A stretch of DNA of 64,000 nt from Cryobacterium sp. PH31-O1 (GCF_030063455.1 NZ_JASITB010000003.1:357035-421034); one strand, 5' to 3'; counted from the stretch's first letter, positions 46,835-55,139 are shown. A program made the numbers and translations. Notes: generated by a model not told the origin, from the letters alone.

Positions 46835-48337
46835 TCACCGAACCGGGTCTGGAACTAACTCCGGGTTTCCTGGATCGAGATCGAGATCGAGCGCGCGAGC
46901 GGTGGCTGCGGCTTCTGCTGCTTTCTGGTGTTTACTCAATTCGTGCTGGGAGTAGAACCAGATGGGTATGTACAGGGACAAGACGATGAAGCCGACCCAG
47001 GTCGCGCCCCAGCCGATTTCCAAACTGTTCAGGTAGATCACACCCACCAGACACAGGGGCAGATTGAACAGTCCGAAGAGCATGGCGACATGTTTCCAGC
47101 CTTTGGGTGCCTTGAAGGGTCGTTCCAGATTTGCAAAGGACGGGTGCTTCTTAGCCTTGACGTAGGCGAACAGGCTGATTCCGTTGGCAAAGGTGTACCC
47201 GATCGCAGCAGCCGCAAGAATTGCAGCCATGGATCCGACGGAGATCAGCACCATGTTGAACGCTGCGGTGACGAGCAAAGCTACGAACGGAGTTCCGTGA
47301 CGATTGGTTTTGCCAAAGAACTTGGGGAGGTTGCCTTCCGTGGCCATGGAGTGCATGGCGCGGGACGCGCCCAGGTAAGCCGTTTGAATGATCAAGATCA
47401 TGGCGACGATCAACATGATGATGGTGAGCAAGGAACCGGATTCACCGAAGATCGCCTGGGCGACTGGAATCAGTGGCGACACCGGCTCGGCAACGACACC
47501 GTCAACACCGAGCACACCGATCACTGCAGTTTGCACCAGCACATAAGAGAGGAAGCAGATCAGGCCAACGGCAAACAGCGCCTTGGGGACGTCCTTGGAC
47601 GGGTTCTTGTATTCCGGGCCGTAGATGGCGGCGGTTTCCCAACCACAGGCGCTCCATTGGGCGATGGCAAAGATGCCGAGCAGGATCAGGATATGGTTCA
47701 TGTCCCAGGTCCAGTCAGCCGGCAACCAATTGCCGGTGATATTGGCCAGATCGACGTGTCCGGTCGCGAAGGGTGCCACGGTCAAGACAATCAGCGGGAT
47801 CAGGGAAAGCGCGCCCAGTATGTAGCCCAGGATGGCGCCGTCCTTGAGGCCGAACCAGTTCACGACGGACAGTCCGGTAAAGATCACCAGGCCTGACAGC
47901 AACGAGAGCTGATACTCGGTGAAGGTCTCGCCCAGGATCGGGAACAGGCCGTGCAGGTAGCCGCCGATCAAAATGGCGAAGATTGCCAGTACCGGGTTCC
48001 AGGCAAACCAGTAGCTCCAGGCGCTGAAGCCGCCGAGCAGCTTTCCCTTGTCGTACTTGCCGGTGAAGTTCTCGGTGCGGAAGACGTGCTGCGCGAAACC
48101 TGGAAGACCTGAGGCCTTGGGAAAGGTGGTTGCCATCTCGGCGTAGGCAGCGTTTTGCATGAACCCCTGGATGACCGATAGGCCCCAGATAACGATCGCT
48201 GCGGCGGAGGTCCACAGCGGAAGATAGCCCAGAGAGGGCAGAATCAGCAAGGGCACCCCCAGCGCGATGGCCATCCCCTGCTTCCAATCGATCGATCTTT
48301 TCAGATGATCGACTTCATCCGAACGGTGTTCAGTCAT
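46835..48337 (-). CDS. APC-superfamily amine/amino-acid permease, copy 1
   Basis: 500 aa from ATG 48337, behind AAGGGAGATTG. About twelve membrane helices with the APC helix-1 loop (GMAIALGVPLLILPSLGYLP) and PLIPVAQAIFGESGSLLT. It is a close paralogue of the permease at 58809 over its full length, including the RBS. Ethanolamine- or methylamine-type amine uptake is inferred from neighbours tmm, dmm and the amine oxidase; the substrate is not visible. A cupin gene lies just upstream on the same strand and is probably co-transcribed. Confidence 0.85.
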   Translation of the reverse strand: MTEHRSDEVDHLKRSIDWKQGMAIALGVPLLILPSLGYLPLWTSAAAIVIWGLSVIQGFMQNAAYAEMATTFPKASGLPGFAQHVFRTENFTGKYDKGKLLGGFSAWSYWFAWNPVLAIFAILIGGYLHGLFPILGETFTEYQLSLLSGLVIFTGLSVVNWFGLKDGAILGYILGALSLIPLIVLTVAPFATGHVDLANITGNWLPADWTWDMNHILILLGIFAIAQWSACGWETAAIYGPEYKNPSKDVPKALFAVGLICFLSYVLVQTAVIGVLGVDGVVAEPVSPLIPVAQAIFGESGSLLTIIMLIVAMILIIQTAYLGASRAMHSMATEGNLPKFFGKTNRHGTPFVALLVTAAFNMVLISVGSMAAILAAAAIGYTFANGISLFAYVKAKKHPSFANLERPFKAPKGWKHVAMLFGLFNLPLCLVGVIYLNSLEIGWGATWVGFIVLSLYIPIWFYSQHELSKHQKAAEAAATARALDLDLDPGNPELVPDPVR

Positions 48338-48471
48338 GACAATCTCCCTTAGCAATCTTTAGGTCTCTGATTTTTTAGTCACGCAACGTATTTCTGGAGT
48401 ATCTAAAATGGCCGTGAAAATGCAGCGCTCCGGCTAGTAGTCGGCCGAGCGGTGAACTTGACGAAGCAAAC

Positions 48472-48873
48472 TCAGATTTCGAAGTACCTGAACGAGTGGG
48501 ATTCCAAGCCCTGGGGGTTGGGGCCGTAAATGGTGAACATGTGTGCGTAGACGGGGGCCCAGTATCGACCGGTTCGTCCGGGATTGACGCGTGCTGAGTC
48601 GCCCGGCTTGAGGATGACAGTCTTGCCATCGGTCTGAATGTGGAGTTCACCTTGCAGCAGGAAGTTCGTCTCGGTGTGCGGGTGGAAGTCTTCCCATCCG
48701 CAGGCCTCCAGCTCCCACTCCGAGAGGAGGACGTCGTCCCACGCGCCGACAGGATCAGCGTTAATGAACCGGCAGCGCAATCGCGGCCATTCGTCCTTCA
48801 TCGGCGTCATGAGCTTGGTCGGCCAGTAGTCGAGCGTGGGCAGCGTCGGAGGTTGAGGGGTAGTTGGCGTCAT
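48472..48873 (-). CDS. Cupin-domain protein with intact His-x-His-Glu motif
   Basis: 133 aa. The cupin core shows GWEDFHPHTETNFLLQGELH (H-x-H-x-E metal ligands), VILKPGDSARVNPGR and the second motif YAHMFTIYGPNP. A Pro/Thr-rich N-terminus (residues 1-20) precedes it. Unlike the two near-identical cupins nearby it keeps a complete metal site, so an enzyme or metal-dependent sensor is possible. It is 134 bp upstream of permease copy 1 on the same strand, and divergent from the TetR gene. Confidence 0.8.
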   Translation of the reverse strand: MTPTTPQPPTLPTLDYWPTKLMTPMKDEWPRLRCRFINADPVGAWDDVLLSEWELEACGWEDFHPHTETNFLLQGELHIQTDGKTVILKPGDSARVNPGRTGRYWAPVYAHMFTIYGPNPQGLESHSFRYFEI

Positions 48874-49012
48874 TGTCGGTAACCCTTTTCGTCAGTGAAA
48901 AATCTGCTTGGGGCGTGCTGTGGAGTATCTCAGCGACATGGCAAGATCGTGTCGCGGGCGACTTTGCTGTGAAGACACTTTCACGGACAAAAGTTCAAGT
49001 CAATGGTTCACG

Positions 49013-49041
49013 TTGAAGAACTCGCTCGTTTCGAGTGTCCA
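49013..49041. promoter_or_regulatory. Candidate TetR operator between the cupin and tetR genes
   Basis: ACTCG-CTCGTTT-CGAGT (49020-49036) is a 5-bp inverted repeat extended outward by TTGAAGA and GTCCAA, giving an imperfect palindrome of about 29 bp. It lies in the divergent gap 48874-49103, 68 bp before the tetR ATG. Size and place suit a TetR-family site; no more can be shown. Confidence 0.4.
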
Positions 49042-49103
49042 AACGAATAGTCTTTTCCCACCGTCTCTCTCAAACCGGGGCGGTAGAAGCTGGAGCATGC
49101 ACC

Positions 49104-49691
49104 ATGCGGATACCCGCAGAAGAACGAAAAATTCAGCTGATTGCAGCGACCGTGGAACTCATGAGACGTGAGGGCGTTCAATCGGTGACGATGCGAACTA
49201 TTGCCAAGGAAGCCAATGCCCCCCTGGCCACCGCACACTATTGCTTCAGCAATAAAGACGAGCTCATGGACGCGGCCGCCGAGGCCTGGTTGAAGAACCT
49301 GAACCGCTTTTCTCGCGATGTTCCGGTTCACTTGGGCCTGCGCAAGGCCGTGGAACACGTGGCCGACGGTTACTGGCGTTCGCTGGAAGAAGAGCCCGCA
49401 AGCCTGCTCGCTGAGATCGAACTCATCATGTGGGCAACCCGCAATGCCGACACCAGCCCGCTGGCCGCGAAAATATATCCTGCCTACGAAGTCGAGCTGG
49501 GACACATGTTGGCGCCGGCAGCCGAGAGCAACGGCGATCAATGCCTCATGAGCATCTCGGCCCTGGTCAGGTGTTTTCTCATGATCTACGACGGAGCAGC
49601 GATTCAATATATGACCGATCCGACAGCCACCGATCACCGCAGCCTGTTCTTCATGATGGTGGACGCTCTTCTGATCAAAGCTGGCGTTTAG
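49104..49691 (+). CDS. TetR-family transcriptional regulator
   Basis: 195 aa from ATG 49104, which has GGAG 8 bases upstream; the frame is open 23 codons further. The N-terminal helix-turn-helix reads IQLIAATVELMRREGVQSVT and TIAKEANAPLATAHYCFSNKDELMDA, followed by an all-helical ligand domain with VADGYWRSLEEEPASLLAEIELIMWATRN. It sits between the permease-cupin pair (minus) and the cupin-tmm unit (plus), so it most likely regulates methylated-amine genes. Ligand not evident. Confidence 0.88.
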   Translation: MRIPAEERKIQLIAATVELMRREGVQSVTMRTIAKEANAPLATAHYCFSNKDELMDAAAEAWLKNLNRFSRDVPVHLGLRKAVEHVADGYWRSLEEEPASLLAEIELIMWATRNADTSPLAAKIYPAYEVELGHMLAPAAESNGDQCLMSISALVRCFLMIYDGAAIQYMTDPTATDHRSLFFMMVDALLIKAGV

Positions 49692-49746
49692 GCTTGAGCG
49701 CCCAGCGGATGAGGCTGAGAATTCTTGGGCTATTCAATTTAAACCA

Positions 49747-49774
49747 TTGACTTGAACAGTTGTTCATGTAAAAG
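49747..49774 (+). promoter_or_regulatory. Candidate promoter with palindromic operator for cupin-tmm
   Basis: TTGACT (49747-49752) and TAAAAG (49769-49774) are 16 bp apart. The spacer contains the perfect palindrome TGAACA-GT-TGTTCA (49753-49766). A repressor bound here would block RNA polymerase. Confidence 0.5.
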
Positions 49775-49806
49775 TGTGTGCAACGAAGGTTGGTGACGTT
49801 CACTTC

Positions 49807-49853
49807 GCCAGTGGAGCTCGGAGCAGAGCTCTACTGGCCCTGAAGAATCAGGG
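49807..49853 (+). ncRNA. Conserved foldable leader upstream of cupin copy 1 (cis-regulatory candidate)
   Basis: A 13-bp stem with one mismatch (49807-49819 with 49826-49838, loop GGAGCA) is followed at once by a 6-bp hairpin CCCTGA-AGAA-TCAGGG (49838-49853). The same two-hairpin arrangement, with changed paired bases, lies before cupin copy 2 at 60892-60937. It matches no riboswitch class I know. An operator pair at DNA level is the alternative. Confidence 0.45.
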
Positions 49854-49985
49854 AATGTCAGGTTGCCGTCGTTTTCTCCCGGAGCTCCCAGCCGGGTCTC
49901 TCACGCGTTCTCGAGCGCAATGTCAGAGAACCTAAAAGATGGCCAGATCTGAACCATCTTCACACCACAAGTCATAGGAGACACC

Positions 49986-50363
49986 ATGGAAACCGTATTG
50001 GGCACCCTCAGCAAGGCCGGCGCTATTCACAAGGTCGTAGGCGGTTACCTCGACCTGCCGAAGATGAACGAACCCGGCTCCGATGGCGCCATTGGAGACT
50101 CCCTCTCCAACCCCGAAGGATCGGTCATGAGCGCCGGATTCTTCGAGCTCAAGGCCTCAGAGCCCCTCGTCTACACCTACACGTACGACGAGATGAAGGT
50201 CGTCATCAAGGGTGAATTCATCCTCACCGACCAGGCCACCGGAGAAACGACACGCGCCACCGAGCGCGACGTACTCTTCTTTCCCAAGGGCACCACCGTC
50301 AAGTTCGAAACACCCGACTACGCCCTCGGCTTCTTCACCGGCGACCGCACCTTCGCGCCCTAA
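49986..50363 (+). CDS. EutQ-like cupin protein, copy 1
   Basis: 125 aa with ATG behind CATAGGAGA. A small beta-barrel: VVGGYLDLPKMNEPGSDGAI, SAGFFELKASEPLVYTYTYD, EMKVVIKGEFILTD and RDVLFFPKGTTVKFETPDY. There is only one His in the protein (AIHKVV) and none in the barrel motifs, so the usual cupin metal site is missing or built from Glu/Asp/Tyr. Its coding sequence differs from copy 2 at 61003 in just two bases, giving one Thr/Ala change (GFFTGDR). It leads the tmm unit. A chaperone-like or small-molecule-binding role is possible. Confidence 0.85.
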   Translation: METVLGTLSKAGAIHKVVGGYLDLPKMNEPGSDGAIGDSLSNPEGSVMSAGFFELKASEPLVYTYTYDEMKVVIKGEFILTDQATGETTRATERDVLFFPKGTTVKFETPDYALGFFTGDRTFAP

Positions 50364-50753
50364 CCCCACCAAGCGGAGCGCATCCCAGCTTTTCTAAGCA
50401 CGGATGCGCCCCGCTGGATCGGGTTCGTTTGGCCCCGCTGCGTCGCTAAGGCGCGCCCAGGCTTTCGACACCCCGACTCTCGACACCCAGACTTTCGACA
50501 CTCGGCCTTCTGCGCCCGTCACCGGCGGCGCCACCGGTCGAGCCGGACGGCGGCGCCTTGACGCGCCGACTGGACGCTCACTCTTGCCTACAATCGCTGA
50601 CCCATTTTCCGCCGCATCGACGGTGTCTGGGCCAGCTGCACAAGTATCATCCGCTACCGCACGGCGGCATCAGATCGGTCGTTTGCGTCATATGTAGCGT
50701 CACTCATTGCGTCGCCCCAGCGACCCAGCTATCCATCGGATTAGGAGAACAGC
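50364..50753 (+). other. 390-base gap between cupin copy 1 and tmm
   Basis: Right after the stop, ACCAAGCGGAGCGCATCCCAG matches the start region of dmmA (ACCATGCGTACCGCATCCCAG at 61384) with the ATG changed to AAG. Further on, a 15-bp unit (CTTTCGACACCCCGA, with variants) is repeated three times at 50462-50505. No gene is supported. tmm has its own AGGAG. Confidence 0.5.
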
Positions 50754-52154
50754 ATGACACTTCGAGTTGGAATCATTGGTGCGGGCCCCAGCGGGATGGC
50801 ACAACTACGAGCGTTTGAATCAGCGCGCCAAAAGGGCGCCGCGATCCCCGAGATCATGTGCTTTGAGAAGCAGGACGACTGGGGCGGGCAGTGGAACAGC
50901 GGCTGGCGGATCGGCCTGGATGGCCATGGCGAGCCGGTGCATTCGAGCATGTATCGCCACCTGTGGTCGAACGGGCCCAAGGAGTGCCTCGAGTTCTCGG
51001 ACTACTCCTTTGACGAGCATTTCGGCCGTGCCATTTCATCCTTTCCGTCTCGCGAGGTGCTCTTCGACTACATCAAAGGCCGCGTAGAGAAGTCCGACGT
51101 GCGCAAGTACGTTCGGTTCAACAGCGTTGCCCGCCACACCAGTTACAACGAGGCCACTCAGGAATTCACGCTGACGGTTGAGGACCTCAAAACCAACCTC
51201 ACCGAGACCCATGTATTCGACAAGCTCGTGGTGGCTACCGGCCACTTCTCCGTACCGACAGTTCCCGAGTTCAAGGGCATTAAGACCTTCCCGGGCGAGG
51301 TCTTGCACGCCCACGACTTTCGCGGAGCCGAGCGCTTCGACGGCAAGAACCTGCTCATGATCGGCAGCAGCTATTCCGCTGAGGATATTGGCATGCAGGC
51401 CCACAAAATGGGCGCCGCCTCCATCACGTTCAGCTACCGCTCAATGCCGATGGGCTATGACTGGCCGGGGAACACGGTGGAGCGCCCGCTCGTCACCCAC
51501 TTCGAGGGCCGCACCGCGTACTTCAGCGACGGCACCCAGGGTGACTTCGACGCGGTCGTGCTCTGCACCGGATACCAGCACAAGTACCCGTTCCTGCCCA
51601 GCGAGCTGTCGCTGAAGTCGGCAAACGTGCTGTATCCGGCCAACCTATATAAAGGAGTGGTCTGGCAGCAGAACACCAACCTGTTCTATCTGGGAGCGCA
51701 GGACCAGTACTACACCTTCAACATGTTTGACGCTCAAGCGTGGTACGCCCGCGACGCCATGACCGGAGTGATCACCCTGCCGTCCCAGGCGGAGCGCGAA
51801 GCGAACATCCAACTCTGGATCGAGCGTCTGGCTGCTGTGCCGGATCACAATGCTGAAGCCGACTTTCAGACGGAGTACCTGCGGGAGCTCATTGCCGCTA
51901 CGGACTACCCGCCCTTCGACCTGAACGCAGTTTCCCAGTTGTTCAAGGACTGGATGCACCACAAGGAAACAGACATCTTGGGATACCGGGACATGCTGCA
52001 CCGATCCGTCGTCACCGGCACCATGGCCACCAAGCACCACACCCGCTGGCTCAACGCTATGGATGATTCCATGGAGCGGTATTTGAACGGCCCCTCCCAG
52101 GAAGTGGACGCCAGTTCGGCCGGCGCTGTCGACGAGGTCCTGGCCGCGAGGTAA
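50754..52154 (+). CDS. tmm: Trimethylamine monooxygenase (flavin-containing monooxygenase)
   Basis: 466 aa with ATG behind TAGGAGAAC. It oxidises trimethylamine to trimethylamine N-oxide using FAD, NADPH and O2. Motifs: FAD loop GIIGAGPSGM (residues 6-15), DDWGGQWN, the FMO signature area VVATGHFSVPTVPEFKG, NADPH loop MIGSSYSAEDIG and CTGYQHKYPFLP. Length and the YKGVVWQQNTNLFYLGAQDQ and HHKETDILGYRD stretches agree with bacterial Tmm rather than Baeyer-Villiger enzymes. A TMAO demethylase to continue the pathway is not in the window. Confidence 0.92.
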   Translation: MTLRVGIIGAGPSGMAQLRAFESARQKGAAIPEIMCFEKQDDWGGQWNSGWRIGLDGHGEPVHSSMYRHLWSNGPKECLEFSDYSFDEHFGRAISSFPSREVLFDYIKGRVEKSDVRKYVRFNSVARHTSYNEATQEFTLTVEDLKTNLTETHVFDKLVVATGHFSVPTVPEFKGIKTFPGEVLHAHDFRGAERFDGKNLLMIGSSYSAEDIGMQAHKMGAASITFSYRSMPMGYDWPGNTVERPLVTHFEGRTAYFSDGTQGDFDAVVLCTGYQHKYPFLPSELSLKSANVLYPANLYKGVVWQQNTNLFYLGAQDQYYTFNMFDAQAWYARDAMTGVITLPSQAEREANIQLWIERLAAVPDHNAEADFQTEYLRELIAATDYPPFDLNAVSQLFKDWMHHKETDILGYRDMLHRSVVTGTMATKHHTRWLNAMDDSMERYLNGPSQEVDASSAGAVDEVLAAR

Positions 52155-52166
52155 CGCACAGCACGT

Positions 52167-52219
52167 CCCGCCGACGAATGGCCGTACTCAGAAGATGAGT
52201 ACGGCCATTCGTCGGCGGG
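52167..52219. terminator. Bidirectional terminator between tmm and opcA
   Basis: A perfect 23-bp inverted repeat (52167-52189 with 52197-52219) with a 7-base loop, in the gap between convergent genes. No gene is seen in 52220-52343. Confidence 0.85.
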
Positions 52220-52343
52220 GGCAGCGGATGCTTACTGTGCTCCGTGCGCACAACCGTGCCAGCAGGAAACGCCAGCAGGCGTTCCCGGATGGAGGCCTTC
52301 GGGATGCGCTGTGGGGCGCTGGCGTGACCAGCGCCCGGACAGG

Positions 52344-53330
52344 CTAAATTGCGATCAGTACTGAACGGTCACTTGTCGGGTTCAGTCCGCCGGTCGACGC
52401 CACCTGGCGTTCTAGGTACGCGGTGGAGGTACCCAAACTCCGAACTGTTTCGCCGAAGACCTCATCGGGATCCAAACGTCGCAGTTCCTCAGCCAGACAC
52501 AGTCGCAGGGTGCGGCGCGGCAGGGAGATACGCTGCGCTGGCTGCCCGGGTTGGGTGAGTTCAGCCACCGTCTGACCGGGCCGAGACAGCAGAATGTCCC
52601 CAGCGTCACGGCAGAGCCGCACACTGCGAATTCCCCCCCCGGCCCGCGTAGCCACCAGCCGAACCGAAACTTTCAGCGACACTTCGAGCCAGGCCGCGAG
52701 CAGCAGGGTGCTGGGGGAATCGGAAGCGCCTTCGACGGTGACGGCCGTGATGGGTGAGGAATCTACCTGGTCCAGTACGGCAGCCAGCTGGATCCGCCAA
52801 GTGGTCAGGCGGGTCCACGCCAGGTCGGTGTCCCCCGCCTGGTAGGTCATTCGAATATTTTCCAGCGCCTGCTGCGGGTCTTCCTCGTTGGCCGAGTCGG
52901 TGATCCGGCGGTGCGCCATTCGTCCGATGGACGTCTCACCCGCATTCTTGGGCGCGCCGTACGGCCACCAGGCCACAATGGGTGCATCCGGAAGGAGTAG
53001 CGCGGCCACCAGAGATTCGTTCTCTTCGGAGAGCTCACCAGAACCACGCAGGACGATCACTTCGGACGCGCCCGCGTCGCCGCCCACACGAATCTGGGCG
53101 TCCAACCGGGTGGGCGCGTCGGCACCGGCGTTGGCGAGAACGATGATCCGACACGGGTGTTCCCGGCTGGCGTCGTTGGCCGCTTCGATCGCCTCTTCCT
53201 CGAGGCCGGACTTGGTCACAACAACCAGGGTGAGCACGCGGCCCAGTGCGATCACTCCTCCCTGCTCGCGCAGGGACATGAGCCTCTTGGAAATCTTGGA
53301 GGTTGTGGTGTCGGGAAGATCTACGATCAT
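52344..53330 (-). CDS. opcA: Glucose-6-phosphate dehydrogenase assembly protein OpcA
   Basis: 328 aa from ATG 53330, overlapping the zwf stop as ATGA. OpcA family: MIVDLPDTTTSKISKRLMSL at the start, VALGRVLTLVVVT, SEVIVLRGSGEL, LPDAPIVAWWPYGAP and a C-terminal half with LTTWRIQLAAVLDQVD. In actinobacteria and cyanobacteria it is required for full activity of G6PDH. Translational coupling to zwf supports this. Last gene of the hxlB operon. Confidence 0.94.
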   Translation of the reverse strand: MIVDLPDTTTSKISKRLMSLREQGGVIALGRVLTLVVVTKSGLEEEAIEAANDASREHPCRIIVLANAGADAPTRLDAQIRVGGDAGASEVIVLRGSGELSEENESLVAALLLPDAPIVAWWPYGAPKNAGETSIGRMAHRRITDSANEEDPQQALENIRMTYQAGDTDLAWTRLTTWRIQLAAVLDQVDSSPITAVTVEGASDSPSTLLLAAWLEVSLKVSVRLVATRAGGGIRSVRLCRDAGDILLSRPGQTVAELTQPGQPAQRISLPRRTLRLCLAEELRRLDPDEVFGETVRSLGTSTAYLERQVASTGGLNPTSDRSVLIAI

Positions 53331-54883
53331 GGCCTTCTCCAGGTTCTTCCGTCGCGGGCAAGCATTGCATCGGCCGAGGCGGGTCCCCAACTTCCGGGGG
53401 CGTAGGCCTCGGGCTGTTCGCCCAGGCTTGCCCAGTACTTTTCGAATGGGTCCAGGATGTTCCAAGAGTGTTCGACTTCCTGGTGCCGCGGGAACAGCGG
53501 TGGTTCGCCCAGCAGCACGTCGAGGATGAGCCGCTCGTAGGCTTCGGGGCTGGATTCGGTGAACGAGTGCCCGTAGCCGAAGTCCATCGTCACGTCGCGG
53601 ACTTCCATCTGCGTTCCCGGAACCTTCGAACCGAACCGGATCGTTGCCCCCTCATCGGGCTGCACCCGGATCACCACGGCATTCTGGCAGAAGTCGTCTT
53701 CACCGTGGTCGCGGAACAGGAGGTTGGGGGCGCGCTTGAAAACGACGGCGATTTCGGTGACACGGCGCCCCAGCCGCTTTCCCGCCCGCAGGTAGAAGGG
53801 CACACCGGCCCAGCGACGAGTGTGGATATCGACTCGGACTGCGGCGTAGGTTTCAGTCGTGGATCCGGCCGGGATGCCGTCCTCTTCAAGGAAGCCGACC
53901 ACCTTTTCACCGCCCTGCCAGCCGCCGGTGAATTGCCCGCGCGCCGAGTGGGTGGACAGGTCCGCCGGCAATTTGACCGCCGCCAAAACCTTTTCTTTCT
54001 CCGCGCGCAGGTCATCGGCGTTAAAAGAGATGGGTTCCTCCATCGCCGTAAGGGCCAGCAGCTGCAACAGGTGGTTCTGGATGACATCCCGTGCTGCTCC
54101 TACACCGTCGTAATACCCGGCCCGGCCGCCCGTACCGATGTCCTCGGCCATGGTGATCTGCACGTGGTCCACATAGTTGGCGTTCCACAGCGGTTCAAAC
54201 AGCTGGTTGGCAAAGCGCAGCGCCAGAATATTCTGCACCGTTTCTTTACCCAGGTAATGGTCGATCCGGAACACCGCGTTCGGCGGAAAGACGGACTCCA
54301 CAACGTCGTTAAGCCGCCGGGCTGACTCCAGGTCATGCCCGAACGGCTTCTCTATCACTACGCGCCGCCAGTTATCACCCTCGGCCTGCGCCAAGCCGTG
54401 CTTTGAAAGCTGCCGGCAGACCTGCTCGAACGCCTTCGGCGGGATGGACAGGTAGAACGCGTGATTGCCCTGCGTTCCCCGCTGTTCGTCGAGTTCGTCG
54501 ATGGTTTTACCCAGCCGCTGGAACGCATCGTCGTCGTCGAACTCACCCTGCACAAAGCGGATGCCCTCGGCGAATTGGTTCCAGACCGTCTCCTCGAAGG
54601 GAGTGCGGGCGTAGGCCTTGACGGTTTCCTTGACCTCGGCGGCGAAGTCCGAGTGACTCCACTGGCGGCGGCCAAAACCAACCAACGCGAAACTTGGCGG
54701 CAGGAGCCCCCTGTTTGCGAGGTCGTACATGGCGGGCATCAGTTTCTTGCGGGCCAAGTCCCCGGTAACGCCGAAGAGCACCAGTGACGATGGACCCGCC
54801 ACCCGGGACATGCGCCGGTCGCGTGAATCCCGAAGTGGATTGGACCCGGACCTCACACTCGTTTCAACGGGAGCAGTTGACAT
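53327..54883 (-). CDS. zwf: Glucose-6-phosphate 1-dehydrogenase
   Basis: 518 aa from ATG 54883 (MSTAPVETSVRSG). It oxidises glucose-6-phosphate to 6-phosphogluconolactone with NADP reduction. Motifs: LVLFGVTGDLARKKLMPAMY (cofactor), VVIEKPFGHD, the catalytic RIDHYLGKETVQN (about residue 204) and YYDGVGAARDVIQNHL. It overlaps the small gene upstream by 20 bp and opcA by 4 bp. In the RuMP setting it feeds the dissimilatory 6-phosphogluconate cycle. Confidence 0.96.
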   Translation of the reverse strand: MSTAPVETSVRSGSNPLRDSRDRRMSRVAGPSSLVLFGVTGDLARKKLMPAMYDLANRGLLPPSFALVGFGRRQWSHSDFAAEVKETVKAYARTPFEETVWNQFAEGIRFVQGEFDDDDAFQRLGKTIDELDEQRGTQGNHAFYLSIPPKAFEQVCRQLSKHGLAQAEGDNWRRVVIEKPFGHDLESARRLNDVVESVFPPNAVFRIDHYLGKETVQNILALRFANQLFEPLWNANYVDHVQITMAEDIGTGGRAGYYDGVGAARDVIQNHLLQLLALTAMEEPISFNADDLRAEKEKVLAAVKLPADLSTHSARGQFTGGWQGGEKVVGFLEEDGIPAGSTTETYAAVRVDIHTRRWAGVPFYLRAGKRLGRRVTEIAVVFKRAPNLLFRDHGEDDFCQNAVVIRVQPDEGATIRFGSKVPGTQMEVRDVTMDFGYGHSFTESSPEAYERLILDVLLGEPPLFPRHQEVEHSWNILDPFEKYWASLGEQPEAYAPGSWGPASADAMLARDGRTWRRP

Positions 54884-55139
54884 CGTTGTTTCTATCTTTC
54901 GACATGGCAGTGTGGTGCGCGTCGGACGGTTCCGACAGAATCTGCTCGCGGGTCTCCCCGAAGGGGACGGCATCGCTGAGCGCGAGCGTGTACCGAACAA
55001 AGTCGTGACGGGTGACTAGGATTCCGGCACACCGTTGGGGTATCTGCCGGAGCTCGGCCTCTGCACGGTCGAGCATCTCGTCCAGTCGGCCCGGGGTAGT
55101 GACGAAGACTTCCAAAATCTCGGTGGTCGTACTTTGCAT
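54864..55139 (-). CDS. Small protein of unknown function between hps and zwf
   Basis: 91 aa from ATG 55139; a longer ATG exists at 55184. The N-terminal part is compact (MQSTTTEILEVFVTTPGRLD, AEAELRQIPQRCAGILVTRH, DFVRYTLALSDAVPFGETRE), the tail hydrophilic. It overlaps zwf by 20 bp, so it is translationally linked. The first half reads like a conserved fold rather than random sequence. I do not recognise a family. A role in adjusting G6PDH or formaldehyde metabolism is only suggested by place. Confidence 0.6.
   Translation of the reverse strand: MQSTTTEILEVFVTTPGRLDEMLDRAEAELRQIPQRCAGILVTRHDFVRYTLALSDAVPFGETREQILSEPSDAHHTAMSKDRNNDVNCSR

Noticed and set aside
49807..49853. Known riboswitch classes such as glycine, guanidine or THF
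   Set aside because: The conserved core sequences of those classes are not present; only a pair of hairpins is seen.
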